From positions 1 through 33,814 of the forward strand of contig CAIXSC010000301.1 of the NCBI GenBank assembly GCA_903921945.1: 33,814 nt of DNA. Reading direction: 5' to 3'. A program made the translations under genes and the position numbers. The notes under the pieces were generated by a model. The model was not told where the DNA came from and did not search any database. It saw nothing but the letters and a program-made list of their open reading frames with translations. Of the stretch, positions 16,192 through 25,501 are shown one piece after another; the first letter of the stretch is position 1; the number at the start of each line of letters is the position of its first letter. The stretch comes from an uncultured Planctomycetaceae bacterium (GTDB taxonomy: Bacteria; Planctomycetota; Planctomycetia; Pirellulales; Pirellulaceae).

Positions 16192-19100
16192 ATGATGCGT
16201 TCCAAAACTGCCCGCCAGCAGCTTTCCAGTTGTGTTCTCGATCATGCTGTCGTGGCGAGCAACTTAGCGAAAGGCCCAAGGCATCCGGCCGCGTCGCGCT
16301 TCGGGGCATTGGCGCGGGCCCTCGCCGGAATTTGGATGGCCGCGAATCTCGCATCGGCCTCCCTGTTCGCCCAAGAACAACCGGCGGCTTCCTCCCCCCA
16401 GCCGTCGAATGCCAGCGCGCCGATCGACTACGCGCGGCAAATCAGGCCGCTCCTTTCCGACCGCTGCTATCGATGCCACGGCCCCGACGAGGCCCAACGC
16501 CAAGGCGGCCTCCGGCTCGACCAACGGGACGCGGCAACCGCCAAGCTGGAATCGGGCGCGACCGCGATTCAACCCGGCGACATGGCCAAGAGCGAACTGG
16601 TCGCGCGCATCCTGTCGACCGATCCCGACATACAGATGCCGCCGCCCGAATCGGGCAAGACGCTGTCACCGGCCGAGATTGCAATCCTTAAGACCTGGGT
16701 CGAACAAGGGGCCACGTGGAAAGACCACTGGTCGTTCATCAAACCGGCACGGCCGGCGACGCCCGAGACGCGTTTTGCGCCGCTGGTGCGGAATCCGATC
16801 GACAACTTCGTGCTCAGCCGGCTGGAACGCGAGGGACTCGAGCCATCGCCCGCCGCGGACAAGATCACTCTGGTGCGACGCGCGACGCTCGACCTGACCG
16901 GCCTTCCGCCCACCCCAGCCGAAGTGGATGCGTTCGTCGCTGACCCATCGCCCGACGCCTACGAGCGGCTGCTGGACCGGTTGCTCAAATCGCCCCGATA
17001 CGGCGAGCACATGGCTCGTTACTGGCTGGACGCGGTCCGCTACGGCGACACGCACGGTCTGCACCTCGACAACGAACGGTCGATGTGGCCGTATCGCGAA
17101 TGGGTGATCGGGGCGTTCAACAATAATCTGCCCTTTGATCGCTTCACGGTGGAGCAGGTCGCTGGCGACTTGCTGCCCAACGCCACGCTATCGCAGAAGG
17201 TCGCGAGCGGTTTCAACCGCTGCAACGTGTCGACAAGCGAGGGTGGCTCGATCAACGACGAAGTGCTGGTCCGCTACGCGGTGGACCGCACCGAGGCGAT
17301 CGGCACCGTATGGCTGGGACTCACCTTGGGTTGCTCGGTCTGCCACAACCACAAATACGATCCGATTTCGCAGAAGGAGTTCTATCAACTCTACGCGTTT
17401 TTCAACGCCGCCGCCGATCCGGCGATGGATGGAAACAATCTGCTGACGCCGCCCGTGATGAAGATTCCCAGCGACGATCAGACCGCCAAACTGAAGTCGC
17501 TCGACGATCAGGTCGCGGACCTGCGTCGGCAGGTTGCGGAGGCGCTCGCGAAGGTGGAATACCAAGAGCCGGCCGCCGATAACTCGAAGCCGGTCGGCGG
17601 TCCCGTCGAACACGTTTGGATCGACGACGATACGCCGCCCAAAGCGCGGCAGCAGGGCGACACTCCGTGGGAGTTCGTCATGGCCCCGCAGCCGGTATTC
17701 AGCGGTTCGAAAGCGAGCAAGCGGTCAGCCACCGGCCTAAGCCAACACTTTTTTACCGAAGCCGACCCGCCGCTGGCGGTGGGCGAAGGCGACAAACTGT
17801 TCGCGTATGTCTACCTCGATCCGATCGAGCCGCCCAAGGAGATCATGCTTCAGTGGAACGACGGTTCCTGGGAGCACCGCGCGGTTTGGGGCGAGAATCT
17901 GATCGAGTGGGGCGAGTCGGGAAAGCCGAGCCGGATGTTGATCGGGCCCCTGCCGAAGCTAGGCGAGTGGGTTCGGTTGGAAGTGGAAGCGGCGAAGGTG
18001 GGACTGGGCCCCGGCGCCCGGATTCAAGGTTGGGCCTTCACGCAACATGGCGGGACCGTGTTCTGGGACAAAGCGGGAATCGTGACCCGCACACCGCAAG
18101 GGGGACAATCGTTCGAATCGCTCGCCGCTTGGACCGCCTTCGAACGTGCCCAAACGAAGTCCACCTTGCCCGGTCCGGTGCAGGAGGCGGTGAAAGCTGA
18201 TCCCGAAAAACGCTCGGACGAGCAGAAAAAGCGGCTACGCGAGCATTTCCTGGAGTTTATCTATCCCAAGACCATGGCCGAATTCGAGCCATTACGGAAA
18301 CAGATCGACGAGTTGACGAAGCAGCGAAACGATCTCGATGCCGCGATTCCTTCGACACTTGTGATGGCCGACATGCCACAGCCCCGCGACACGTTTATCC
18401 TCGTTCGCGGCCAGTACGACAAACGCGGTGAAAAAGTGACCGCGGGCGTGCCGGCGATCTTGCCGCCGCTCGCCTCGGAAGCTCCTCGCAATCGTCTCGG
18501 ATTGGCCCAATGGCTGGTCTCTCCCGAGCATCCACTGACGGCCCGTGTGACCGTGAATCGGCTCTGGCAGCAGTTCTTCGGCGCTGGCTTGGTGAAGACG
18601 GCTGAAGACTTCGGCTCGCAGGGTCAACCGCCGTCGCATCCCGAACTGCTCGATTGGCTCGCCACCGAATTCCAAGCGGGCGGCTGGAACGTGAAGTCGT
18701 TCCTGAAGATGGTGATGATGTCGCATGCGTATCGCCAAACATCGCGGGTAACCGCCGCATTGGCGCAACGCGATCCGGCCAATGAACTGCTCGCCCGCGG
18801 ACCGCGATTCCGGATGGATGCCGAAGTCCTCCGGGATTCGGCCTTGGCGGTCAGCGGCTTGCTCGTGGAACGGCAAGGCGGCAAAAGCGTGAAGCCGTAC
18901 CAACCCGAAGGTCTCTGGGAAGCGGTCGGTTTCGTGGGCAGCAACACGTCGGTGTTCAAGCAGGATGCGGGCGACGCCTTGTATCGACGCAGCATGTACA
19001 CCTTCTGGAAACGCACCTCGCCGCCGCCTTCGCTGGCGACGTTCGACGCGCCGTCCCGGGAAACATGCACGGTTCGTCGCGCTCGCACCAACACGCCGCT

Positions 19101-19440
19101 CCAGGCGCTGGTGCTGATGAACGATAAGCAGTTTGTGGAGGCCGCACGGAAAATGGCCGAGCGACTCTTCCGCGAGGGTGGCGACAACTTCGACAGCCGG
19201 GCCGCGTATGGATTCCGATTGGCAACCGGCCGCCTCCCGACAGCCACCGAAGCCGCCGTTTTGAAACGGGTCTACGAAGCCCAGCGAAAGCTGTTCGACG
19301 CCGATAAAGCCGCGGCTGAACAACTGTTGAGCTACGGCGAAGCGAAACGCGACCCGGCGTTGGACGCGGCCGACCTTGCCGCCCACACGATGATCGCCAA
19401 TCTGCTGCTGAACCTCGACGAAACGGTTACCAAAGAATAG
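16192..19440 (+). CDS. Planctomycete-type cytochrome c + DUF1549 + DUF1553 protein (PSD1 family)
   Basis: Signal-like N-terminus; [24 protein letters not shown] (CxxCH); [74 protein letters not shown]1553 [27 protein letters not shown]. Confidence 0.95.
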   Translation: MMRSKTARQQLSSCVLDHAVVASNLAKGPRHPAASRFGALARALAGIWMAANLASASLFAQEQPAASSPQPSNASAPIDYARQIRPLLSDRCYRCHGPDEAQRQGGLRLDQRDAATAKLESGATAIQPGDMAKSELVARILSTDPDIQMPPPESGKTLSPAEIAILKTWVEQGATWKDHWSFIKPARPATPETRFAPLVRNPIDNFVLSRLEREGLEPSPAADKITLVRRATLDLTGLPPTPAEVDAFVADPSPDAYERLLDRLLKSPRYGEHMARYWLDAVRYGDTHGLHLDNERSMWPYREWVIGAFNNNLPFDRFTVEQVAGDLLPNATLSQKVASGFNRCNVSTSEGGSINDEVLVRYAVDRTEAIGTVWLGLTLGCSVCHNHKYDPISQKEFYQLYAFFNAAADPAMDGNNLLTPPVMKIPSDDQTAKLKSLDDQVADLRRQVAEALAKVEYQEPAADNSKPVGGPVEHVWIDDDTPPKARQQGDTPWEFVMAPQPVFSGSKASKRSATGLSQHFFTEADPPLAVGEGDKLFAYVYLDPIEPPKEIMLQWNDGSWEHRAVWGENLIEWGESGKPSRMLIGPLPKLGEWVRLEVEAAKVGLGPGARIQGWAFTQHGGTVFWDKAGIVTRTPQGGQSFESLAAWTAFERAQTKSTLPGPVQEAVKADPEKRSDEQKKRLREHFLEFIYPKTMAEFEPLRKQIDELTKQRNDLDAAIPSTLVMADMPQPRDTFILVRGQYDKRGEKVTAGVPAILPPLASEAPRNRLGLAQWLVSPEHPLTARVTVNRLWQQFFGAGLVKTAEDFGSQGQPPSHPELLDWLATEFQAGGWNVKSFLKMVMMSHAYRQTSRVTAALAQRDPANELLARGPRFRMDAEVLRDSALAVSGLLVERQGGKSVKPYQPEGLWEAVGFVGSNTSVFKQDAGDALYRRSMYTFWKRTSPPPSLATFDAPSRETCTVRRARTNTPLQALVLMNDKQFVEAARKMAERLFREGGDNFDSRAAYGFRLATGRLPTATEAAVLKRVYEAQRKLFDADKAAAEQLLSYGEAKRDPALDAADLAAHTMIANLLLNLDETVTKE

Positions 19441-19494
19441 GGGCGCAACCGTCCCGAATTGGGACGCGGCTGGAGCCGGACTCCGCTGCGTCCC

Positions 19495-19554
19495 AAACAC
19501 GAACTCAAACACGAACTCAAACACGATCCGAGATACGAACCCAGATACGCATTC
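19495..19554. repeat. 12-bp tandem repeat (AAACACGAACTC-like, five units, two identical) between the DUF1553 and DUF1501 genes
   Basis: AAACACGAACTC, AAACACGAACTC, AAACACGATCCG, AGATACGAACCC, AGATACGCATTC at 19495-19554. Confidence 0.88.
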
Positions 19555-19594
19555 GGCGGCCGCCACGCCCCCGATCGACGCAAGGAATCAACGT

Positions 19595-21097
19595 ATGGAC
19601 CCGCGACTTGAACATCGATTGCTCGCGACGCGCCGCTACTTTTTCGGCCGCTCCGCCGCTGGCCTCGGGGCCGCGGCGTTGGGCAGTTTGCTCAACCCGA
19701 CTTTGTTCGCGGGCGAAGCGGGCAACCCATCGGGCGCTTCCGGCGCCGCGAATGCGGCCGGGGCGGCACCGGAGAGTCTCGGAGCGTTGCCGAAACTGCA
19801 TCATCCGGCGAAGGCGAAACGGATCATTTGGCTGTTCATGGCCGACGCGCCCTCCCAGATGGACCTGTTCGACTACAAACCGCGGATGGCCGAGTTTTAC
19901 GACAAAGACTTGCCCGAATCGGTTCGGCAGGGCCAGCGTCTCACCACGATGACGTCGGGCCAATCGCGGTTTCCGATCGCCCCGTCGCTGTTCAAGTTCG
20001 CGCAACATGGCCAGCACGGCGCGTGGCTCAGCGAGTTGCTGCCGCACACGGCGTCGATTGTCGACGACATCGCGATCGTGCGCTCGCTCTTCACCGAGGC
20101 GATCAATCACGACCCGGCGATCACGTACATCCAGACCGGCAGCCAGATTCCGGGACGGCCCAGCCTCGGCGCTTGGCTCTCGTACGGCATTGGCAGCCCG
20201 AACCAGGATTTGCCAGCGTACGTTGTGCTCACGTCGCGGCTGGCCAACGGTTCGCAATCCCAGGCGTTGTTTTCCCGCTTGTGGGGCTCGGGATTCGTGC
20301 CCACCCAGCATGCGGGGGTCTCGCTCCGTTCCAGCGGCGATCCGGTCCTCTACCTTTCCAATCCGCCCGGTGTCTCGGGCAACTCCCGCCGCAATATGCT
20401 CGACGGGCTCGCGGAACTTAATCAAGCGAAGTTCGCCGAAGCGGGCGACCCGGAGATCCAATCGCGTATCGCACAGTACGAGATGGCGTTCCGCATGCAA
20501 ATGTCGGTGCCCGATTTGATCGATTTTTCCAGCGAGCCCAAGAGCGTGCTGGACATGTACGGGCCGGATGTGACCCAGCGCGGCACGTATGCCTACAACT
20601 GCCTGCTCGCGCGGCGGCTGGCGGAGCGCGGCGTGCGGTTTTCGCAAGTGTTCCTCCGCGGCTGGGACCATCATGGCAACCTGCCGAAGCAAATCCCGCA
20701 GTTATGCCAGGCGATGGATCAGCCGACCGCCGCGCTCATTAAAGACCTAAAGCAACGCGGCATGCTCGACGACACCCTGGTTGTTTGGGGCGGCGAGTTC
20801 GGCCGCACCGTTTACAGCCAAGGCACGCTCAGCAAAGACAACTATGGCCGAGACCACCACCCGCGAAACTTCACCATGTGGTTCGCCGGCGGCGGCGTTC
20901 GGCCTGGCGTCGTGCATGGCGAGACGGACGACTTCAGCTACAACGTGACGCGCGATCCGGTCCACATTCACGATATGAACGCGACCCTGCTGCACTTGCT
21001 CGGGATCGACCACACCAAGTTGACCTACCGTTTCCAAGGTCGCGATTTCCGGCTCACCGACGTGCATGGCGAAATCGTCAAGGGAATCGTAGCCTAG
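19595..21097 (+). CDS. DUF1501 family protein (sulfatase-like fold, Tat-type signal)
   Basis: [21 protein letters not shown] signal; [73 protein letters not shown]. Directly downstream of the DUF1553 gene. Confidence 0.95.
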   Translation: MDPRLEHRLLATRRYFFGRSAAGLGAAALGSLLNPTLFAGEAGNPSGASGAANAAGAAPESLGALPKLHHPAKAKRIIWLFMADAPSQMDLFDYKPRMAEFYDKDLPESVRQGQRLTTMTSGQSRFPIAPSLFKFAQHGQHGAWLSELLPHTASIVDDIAIVRSLFTEAINHDPAITYIQTGSQIPGRPSLGAWLSYGIGSPNQDLPAYVVLTSRLANGSQSQALFSRLWGSGFVPTQHAGVSLRSSGDPVLYLSNPPGVSGNSRRNMLDGLAELNQAKFAEAGDPEIQSRIAQYEMAFRMQMSVPDLIDFSSEPKSVLDMYGPDVTQRGTYAYNCLLARRLAERGVRFSQVFLRGWDHHGNLPKQIPQLCQAMDQPTAALIKDLKQRGMLDDTLVVWGGEFGRTVYSQGTLSKDNYGRDHHPRNFTMWFAGGGVRPGVVHGETDDFSYNVTRDPVHIHDMNATLLHLLGIDHTKLTYRFQGRDFRLTDVHGEIVKGIVA

Positions 21098-21099
21098 CT

Positions 21100-21918
21100 G
21101 TGGAACGCGTCGAATCGATTGACGATCCGCGGCTAGCCGTCTACCGGGACTTGCCGCGAGCCAATCTTGCGCGGCCCTCGGGCTTGTTCATCGCGGAAGG
21201 CGCGTTGGTCGTCGAGCGGCTGTTGCAAAGCGGCTTGGCTATCGAATCGGTGCTTGTCGACGAACAGTGCCTCGACCAATTCCAGCCGCGGTTGCCTGCC
21301 GGGCTGCGAGTGTTGACGGTCCCGCGCACGCTCGTCAATCCACTCGTCGGTTTCAAATTCCATCGCGGGATTTTGGCGTGCGGCCGCCGTCCCCCGACAC
21401 CAACGCTTGCCTCGCTGATTCCTCCCGCCATCGACGCGGATTCTCTTTCCGTCGCCACCGCCGTGGTCGCGGCGGACATCCAGGACCCGGAAAACCTCGG
21501 TTGCGTCCTGCGCAACAGCGCGGCGTTCGGTGTCGACTTGGTGTTGTTGAGTCGCTCGTGTGCGGATCCATTTTCTCGTCGCGTTTTGCGAACCTCCATG
21601 GGAACCGTTTTCACGCTGCCGCTTCGCCAATCAGACAATTTGGGAGAAGACATCGCGCGGTTGGCGGACGACCACGGTTTTGAGCTGGCCGCGACCGTGC
21701 TCGACCCGTCTGCCGAATCGCTGTACGACGCCGAGCGGCCGCGCCGTTTCGGATTGGTGTTCGGCAACGAGGCGCACGGGGTTGACCATCGGGTCGCGAA
21801 CCGTTGTCGCCGGCGCGTGACTTTGCCAATGCGCCGCGGCACAGACTCTCTCAATGTGGGTGTCGCCTCGGCCGTGTTTCTCTATCACTTCACCGACCCG
21901 AGCCGCGTACCACGATGA
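21100..21918 (+). CDS. RNA 2'-O-ribose methyltransferase, TrmH/SpoU family
   Basis: GTG start just after the DUF1501 stop; DIQDPENLGCVLRNSAAFGVDLVLL, GLVFGNEAHGVD, LPMRRGTDSLNVGVASAVFLYHF (SpoU motifs). The ORF-track extension to 20785 overlaps DUF1501 and is rejected. Confidence 0.92.
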   Translation: MERVESIDDPRLAVYRDLPRANLARPSGLFIAEGALVVERLLQSGLAIESVLVDEQCLDQFQPRLPAGLRVLTVPRTLVNPLVGFKFHRGILACGRRPPTPTLASLIPPAIDADSLSVATAVVAADIQDPENLGCVLRNSAAFGVDLVLLSRSCADPFSRRVLRTSMGTVFTLPLRQSDNLGEDIARLADDHGFELAATVLDPSAESLYDAERPRRFGLVFGNEAHGVDHRVANRCRRRVTLPMRRGTDSLNVGVASAVFLYHFTDPSRVPR

Positions 21919-22838
21919 GCCGCCCTGCCCCGTTCGCCGCGCCGCCCCTTGCGCCGCCACCTCCACTATCGATCGGTCAATGCGCAACGCTCGCATGCCT
22001 GATGGAGGCGACGGCGCCCAAGGTCGGCAACGTGCATCGGGGTGCCGACTTCGAGGACTTGAGTTTCACGGATTTCGTGGTGAGCGCCGTGGCGATCGCG
22101 CCCGCGATGGACGCGGCCGAGCGAATGGGAGTTGGCGCGGCCTGCCTCGAAGCGGTGCGGGCGACGCGGGCGCGGGTTTCGACCAACACCAATCTCGGCA
22201 TCTGCTTGCTTTTGGCGCCGTTGGCGGCGGTTCCCCGCTCGGAGCCGATCGCGGCGGGCGTAGGGCGGGTTCTTGAGACCCTCACCGCCGACGACAGTCG
22301 CTTCGTCTACGAGGCGATTCGGCTGGCGAATCCCGGCGGACTTGGCAACGCCGAGTCGATGGATGTCAGGTCGAGCGACGCCCCCCCGAGGTTGCTCGAC
22401 GCCATGCGTGCGGCGGCCGCTCGCGACTTGGTCGCCCGGCAGTACGACGAGCGTTTCCGTTCTCTATTCGATTTTTTTCTCCCGCGATTGGAAGCCGATG
22501 TGGCTGCGGGCATGTCGCTCATCGACGCCATCATTCACACGCAAGTGAACTTCTTGAGCGTGGAACTCGATACGCTGATCGTCCGCAAGTGCGGCACGGA
22601 AATGGGCGAACGCGTCCGCGAATTCGCGGCGGCCGTTCTGCGGGCCGGTCCGGCCGGCAGCGAACGATATCATCAGGCCCTGGGCGACTTTGATTTCTGG
22701 TTGCGAGCCGACGGCCACCGCCGCAATCCGGGCGCGACCGCCGACTTGATCGCCGCCGCGCTCTTCGTGGCATTCCGTGAAGGCTGTCTCTGGGCACGTG
22801 ACCCTTCCCGTACCGAGCCGGCCGTGACACGCGAGTGA
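21915..22838 (+). CDS. Triphosphoribosyl-dephospho-CoA synthase (CitG/MdcB)-like protein
   Basis: IGQCATLACLMEATAPKVGNVHRGADFEDLSFTDFVVSAVAI resembles the CitG family E-x-x-x-x-P-K-x-G-x-V motif; TNTNLGICLLLAPLA. ATGA overlap with the upstream methyltransferase. Confidence 0.8.
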   Translation: MSRPAPFAAPPLAPPPPLSIGQCATLACLMEATAPKVGNVHRGADFEDLSFTDFVVSAVAIAPAMDAAERMGVGAACLEAVRATRARVSTNTNLGICLLLAPLAAVPRSEPIAAGVGRVLETLTADDSRFVYEAIRLANPGGLGNAESMDVRSSDAPPRLLDAMRAAAARDLVARQYDERFRSLFDFFLPRLEADVAAGMSLIDAIIHTQVNFLSVELDTLIVRKCGTEMGERVREFAAAVLRAGPAGSERYHQALGDFDFWLRADGHRRNPGATADLIAAALFVAFREGCLWARDPSRTEPAVTRE

Positions 22839-22985
22839 CAGGAGCAACGGCCCTTGCGCAGCGATCGCGCCCGCGGCGATGGGCTCGCCCCGGCGGCCCG
22901 CTGGCGGGTTGCCTGCCCGATTCGTAAGATGTGCGCCGTCGTAGGTAGCCAAACTCATGGAAGACAAGTGTTTGGGAGTTTTCGT

Positions 22986-24038
22986 ATGCAGACCGAGCTT
23001 GCTTGGAATGGCCATCGGAGCGGCGGCCGATCGCCGCGTTGTGTCGGGCGGCAAGCGATTGTCTCCGGCGGGAGACTCGCGGGTCTTGTGCTCGCTTGGC
23101 TGGCGAGCGTCGCGCTCACGATGCCGGTCGCCATGGCGGCCGACTTCAAAGCGGGCGATCATGTCTTAACCGCTCAGGATGACGTCGAGCTGGGCTATAA
23201 GAACAAAGCGGTGGCGATGCTGAAACGCGGCACCGAACTTACGATCACCGAAGTTCGCGATCCATGGATTGGCGGCAAGGCGATCGTCGATGGCGAGCCC
23301 CGCGAGGGTTGGGTCCATAAAATGGAAATCCGCCGCGTCGCTGTGGAACTAGGCGAATTGCCGGCCGTTACGGACGAAGCTTCGGCTGCCGAAGCGTTCG
23401 CAAAGTATGGAGTGACGGTTGAAAAGGACGACGAAGGCCATGTGCTTGTCGTTGATGCAACCAACACGGGACTCACGGATCGGGCGTTGCCTTGGCTCCG
23501 TCACTTTCCCAAGCTCAACGTCTTGCAGCTTGGCGGTTCCGCAATCACGGATGCCGGAATCGGCGAGCTTGCGGGATTGAAGACGCTCGAGTTTCTGTAT
23601 CTCGATCGCACTGAGATCACCGACGGGAAACTGGAAGCGCTCGCCGGCCTCGAAAACCTTGTTGTGCTCGTTTTGGAACGAACTCGGGTGAGTGGCGAAG
23701 GACTCGCGAAACTGAAGGGACTCGGTGAACTGCGGACGCTCAATTTGGCCTTTTGCCAGGTTACCGACGAGCAATTGGCGGCGTGCCGCCAGTTTGCCAA
23801 TCTTGAGGTGGCGACCTTGAACCGAACAGGGATGAAAGGACCGGGGCTGGAGCACCTGCGGCCGCTGGAAAAGTTGCGTGTGTTGAACATCAGCGACAAT
23901 CCAGTCGATGAGAAGCATCTCCAATTGCTATCCGGCGCCCCGACGCTCAAGATGCTGTATGTCCGCGGCTTCCCTACGACGGACGAAACCATCCAGGCGT
24001 TGAAGGACACGTTGATTAGCTGTGCCGTGTACCGCTAG
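22986..24038 (+). CDS. Secreted SH3-like + leucine-rich-repeat protein
   Basis: Signal-like VLAWLASVALTMPVAMA; FKAGDHVLTAQDDVELGYKNKAVAMLKRGTELTITEV SH3-like; LRRs LPWLRHFPKLNVLQLGGSAITDAGIGELAGLKTLEFLYLDRTEITDGKLEAL. Confidence 0.85.
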   Translation: MQTELAWNGHRSGGRSPRCVGRQAIVSGGRLAGLVLAWLASVALTMPVAMAADFKAGDHVLTAQDDVELGYKNKAVAMLKRGTELTITEVRDPWIGGKAIVDGEPREGWVHKMEIRRVAVELGELPAVTDEASAAEAFAKYGVTVEKDDEGHVLVVDATNTGLTDRALPWLRHFPKLNVLQLGGSAITDAGIGELAGLKTLEFLYLDRTEITDGKLEALAGLENLVVLVLERTRVSGEGLAKLKGLGELRTLNLAFCQVTDEQLAACRQFANLEVATLNRTGMKGPGLEHLRPLEKLRVLNISDNPVDEKHLQLLSGAPTLKMLYVRGFPTTDETIQALKDTLISCAVYR

Positions 24039-24073
24039 CGCCGCGTTCGCCGCCGGGAGACGCAGGAGCCCTC

Positions 24074-25477
24074 ATGACACGGGAAACATTTGAACCGCCG
24101 ACCGAGCATACGCAGCATCTGAGTCCCTGGGATGGAATCAGCATCATCGTGAGCATCGTGGTCGGCACGTCGATCTTCAAATCGACGGCGTTGATCTTCG
24201 GCAATGTGGCGGGGCCATGGTCGCTGTTGGGAGTGTGGGTCGCAGGCGGTTTGCTGTCGTTCATCGGAGCGCTCTGCTACGCCGAACTGGCGACCGCCTA
24301 TCCGTTCATGGGAGGCGACTACGCGTATCTGAAGCGCGCGTTCGGCGGCTTGGTCGCGTTTCTTTTTGGCTGGGCGCAATTGGCTGCCACGCTCACCGGC
24401 AGTATTGGTTCGATGGCGTTCGCCTTCGCCGATTACGCGGCCGCGTTCCTTGGAGAGAAAGAGGCCGCGGGCACGGCCTGGATGGCGGCCGGCGCGATCG
24501 GCGTGTTGACCGTCGCGAACATTCTCGGGGCGCACGTCGGCCGGACGCTTCAAAACTTGTTGACCGTCGTGAAGGTTGGCGGCTTGGCGGCGATCGTGAT
24601 CTTGGCGTTTTTCGCCAACCGCGAAGGCCCCTTGCTGCCCACCCAACCGATCGACGGTCCGGGTTTTGGGCTGGCGATGGTGCTGGTGCTGTACACCTAC
24701 GGTGGTTGGAATGACGCGGCGTTCGTGGCCGCCGAGGTGCGCGATCGAGAACGCAACATTCCGCGAGTCTTGCTGGGCGGCACCGCGCTCATCCTGCTGG
24801 TCTATCTCTTAATCAACCTCGCCTACTGGTGGGCGTTGGGATTTGATGGCGCACGCAGCTCGTGGGCTCCAGCCGCGGAACTTGCCAGCCGCTCCCTCGG
24901 CGAGTGGGGCGGCCGCGCGATCAGCGCGTTGGTGATGATTTCGGCTCTGGGAGCCATGAACGGACTGCTCGTCACAGGTTCCCGCGTCTACGCGTCGATG
25001 GGAAACGACCACGAATTGTTCGCATTCCTCAAACGCTGGGACCCACGGCTCAACACGCCCGTGTGGTCGCTACTCACTTCCGGTGTGGTCGCGATCGCCA
25101 TGTCGGCTTTGGTCGGCACGGAAGCGGGGCGAGCGGCCGTGGATCGCTGCCTTATTAGTGGCCACTTAGCCGCCGAGCCGCTTAAGTGGGGTGACTTTGG
25201 AGGCGGCTTCGGCACCTTGGTGGCGGCGACATCTCCCGTGTTCTGGGCGTTCTTTTTGTTGACTGGCGTGTCGTTGATCGTGCTGCGTTTCCGCGATCCC
25301 TCGGTCCCCCGCCCCTTTAAGACCCCGCTTTATCCATTGACGCCGCTGCTGTTCTGCGCCACGAGCGGCTATATGCTTTACGCGAGCGTGGCCTACGCGA
25401 AGTACCTCAGTCTCCTGGGACTCCTGCCGGTCGCCTGCGGCTTGCCGCTCTACTTCCTGGGGCGGCGGGCACGGTAG
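24074..25477 (+). CDS. APC-superfamily amino acid permease
   Basis: Multiple TM segments; WDGISIIVSIVVGTSIFKSTALIFGNVAGPWSLLGVWVAGGLLSFIGALCYAELATAYPFMGGDYAYLKRAFGG is typical of APC/LAT-type transporters. Confidence 0.92.
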   Translation: MTRETFEPPTEHTQHLSPWDGISIIVSIVVGTSIFKSTALIFGNVAGPWSLLGVWVAGGLLSFIGALCYAELATAYPFMGGDYAYLKRAFGGLVAFLFGWAQLAATLTGSIGSMAFAFADYAAAFLGEKEAAGTAWMAAGAIGVLTVANILGAHVGRTLQNLLTVVKVGGLAAIVILAFFANREGPLLPTQPIDGPGFGLAMVLVLYTYGGWNDAAFVAAEVRDRERNIPRVLLGGTALILLVYLLINLAYWWALGFDGARSSWAPAAELASRSLGEWGGRAISALVMISALGAMNGLLVTGSRVYASMGNDHELFAFLKRWDPRLNTPVWSLLTSGVVAIAMSALVGTEAGRAAVDRCLISGHLAAEPLKWGDFGGGFGTLVAATSPVFWAFFLLTGVSLIVLRFRDPSVPRPFKTPLYPLTPLLFCATSGYMLYASVAYAKYLSLLGLLPVACGLPLYFLGRRAR

Positions 25478-25501
25478 CCGGCGTTGCCGCGAGCAAAACA
25501 G

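Noticed and set aside
19517-20692. Long antisense ORFs (also 2441-3535 -, 4789-5904 -, 10595-11770 -, 18292-19566 -, 597-1445 -)
   Set aside because: They are antisense to genes with clear family signatures. High GC removes stop codons, and the translations are R/H-rich without recognisable motifs.
20785-21099. N-terminal extension of the TrmH/SpoU ORF to 20785
   Set aside because: Lies out of frame inside the DUF1501 gene; translation is R/H-rich. The GTG at 21100 gives a normal SpoU N-terminus.
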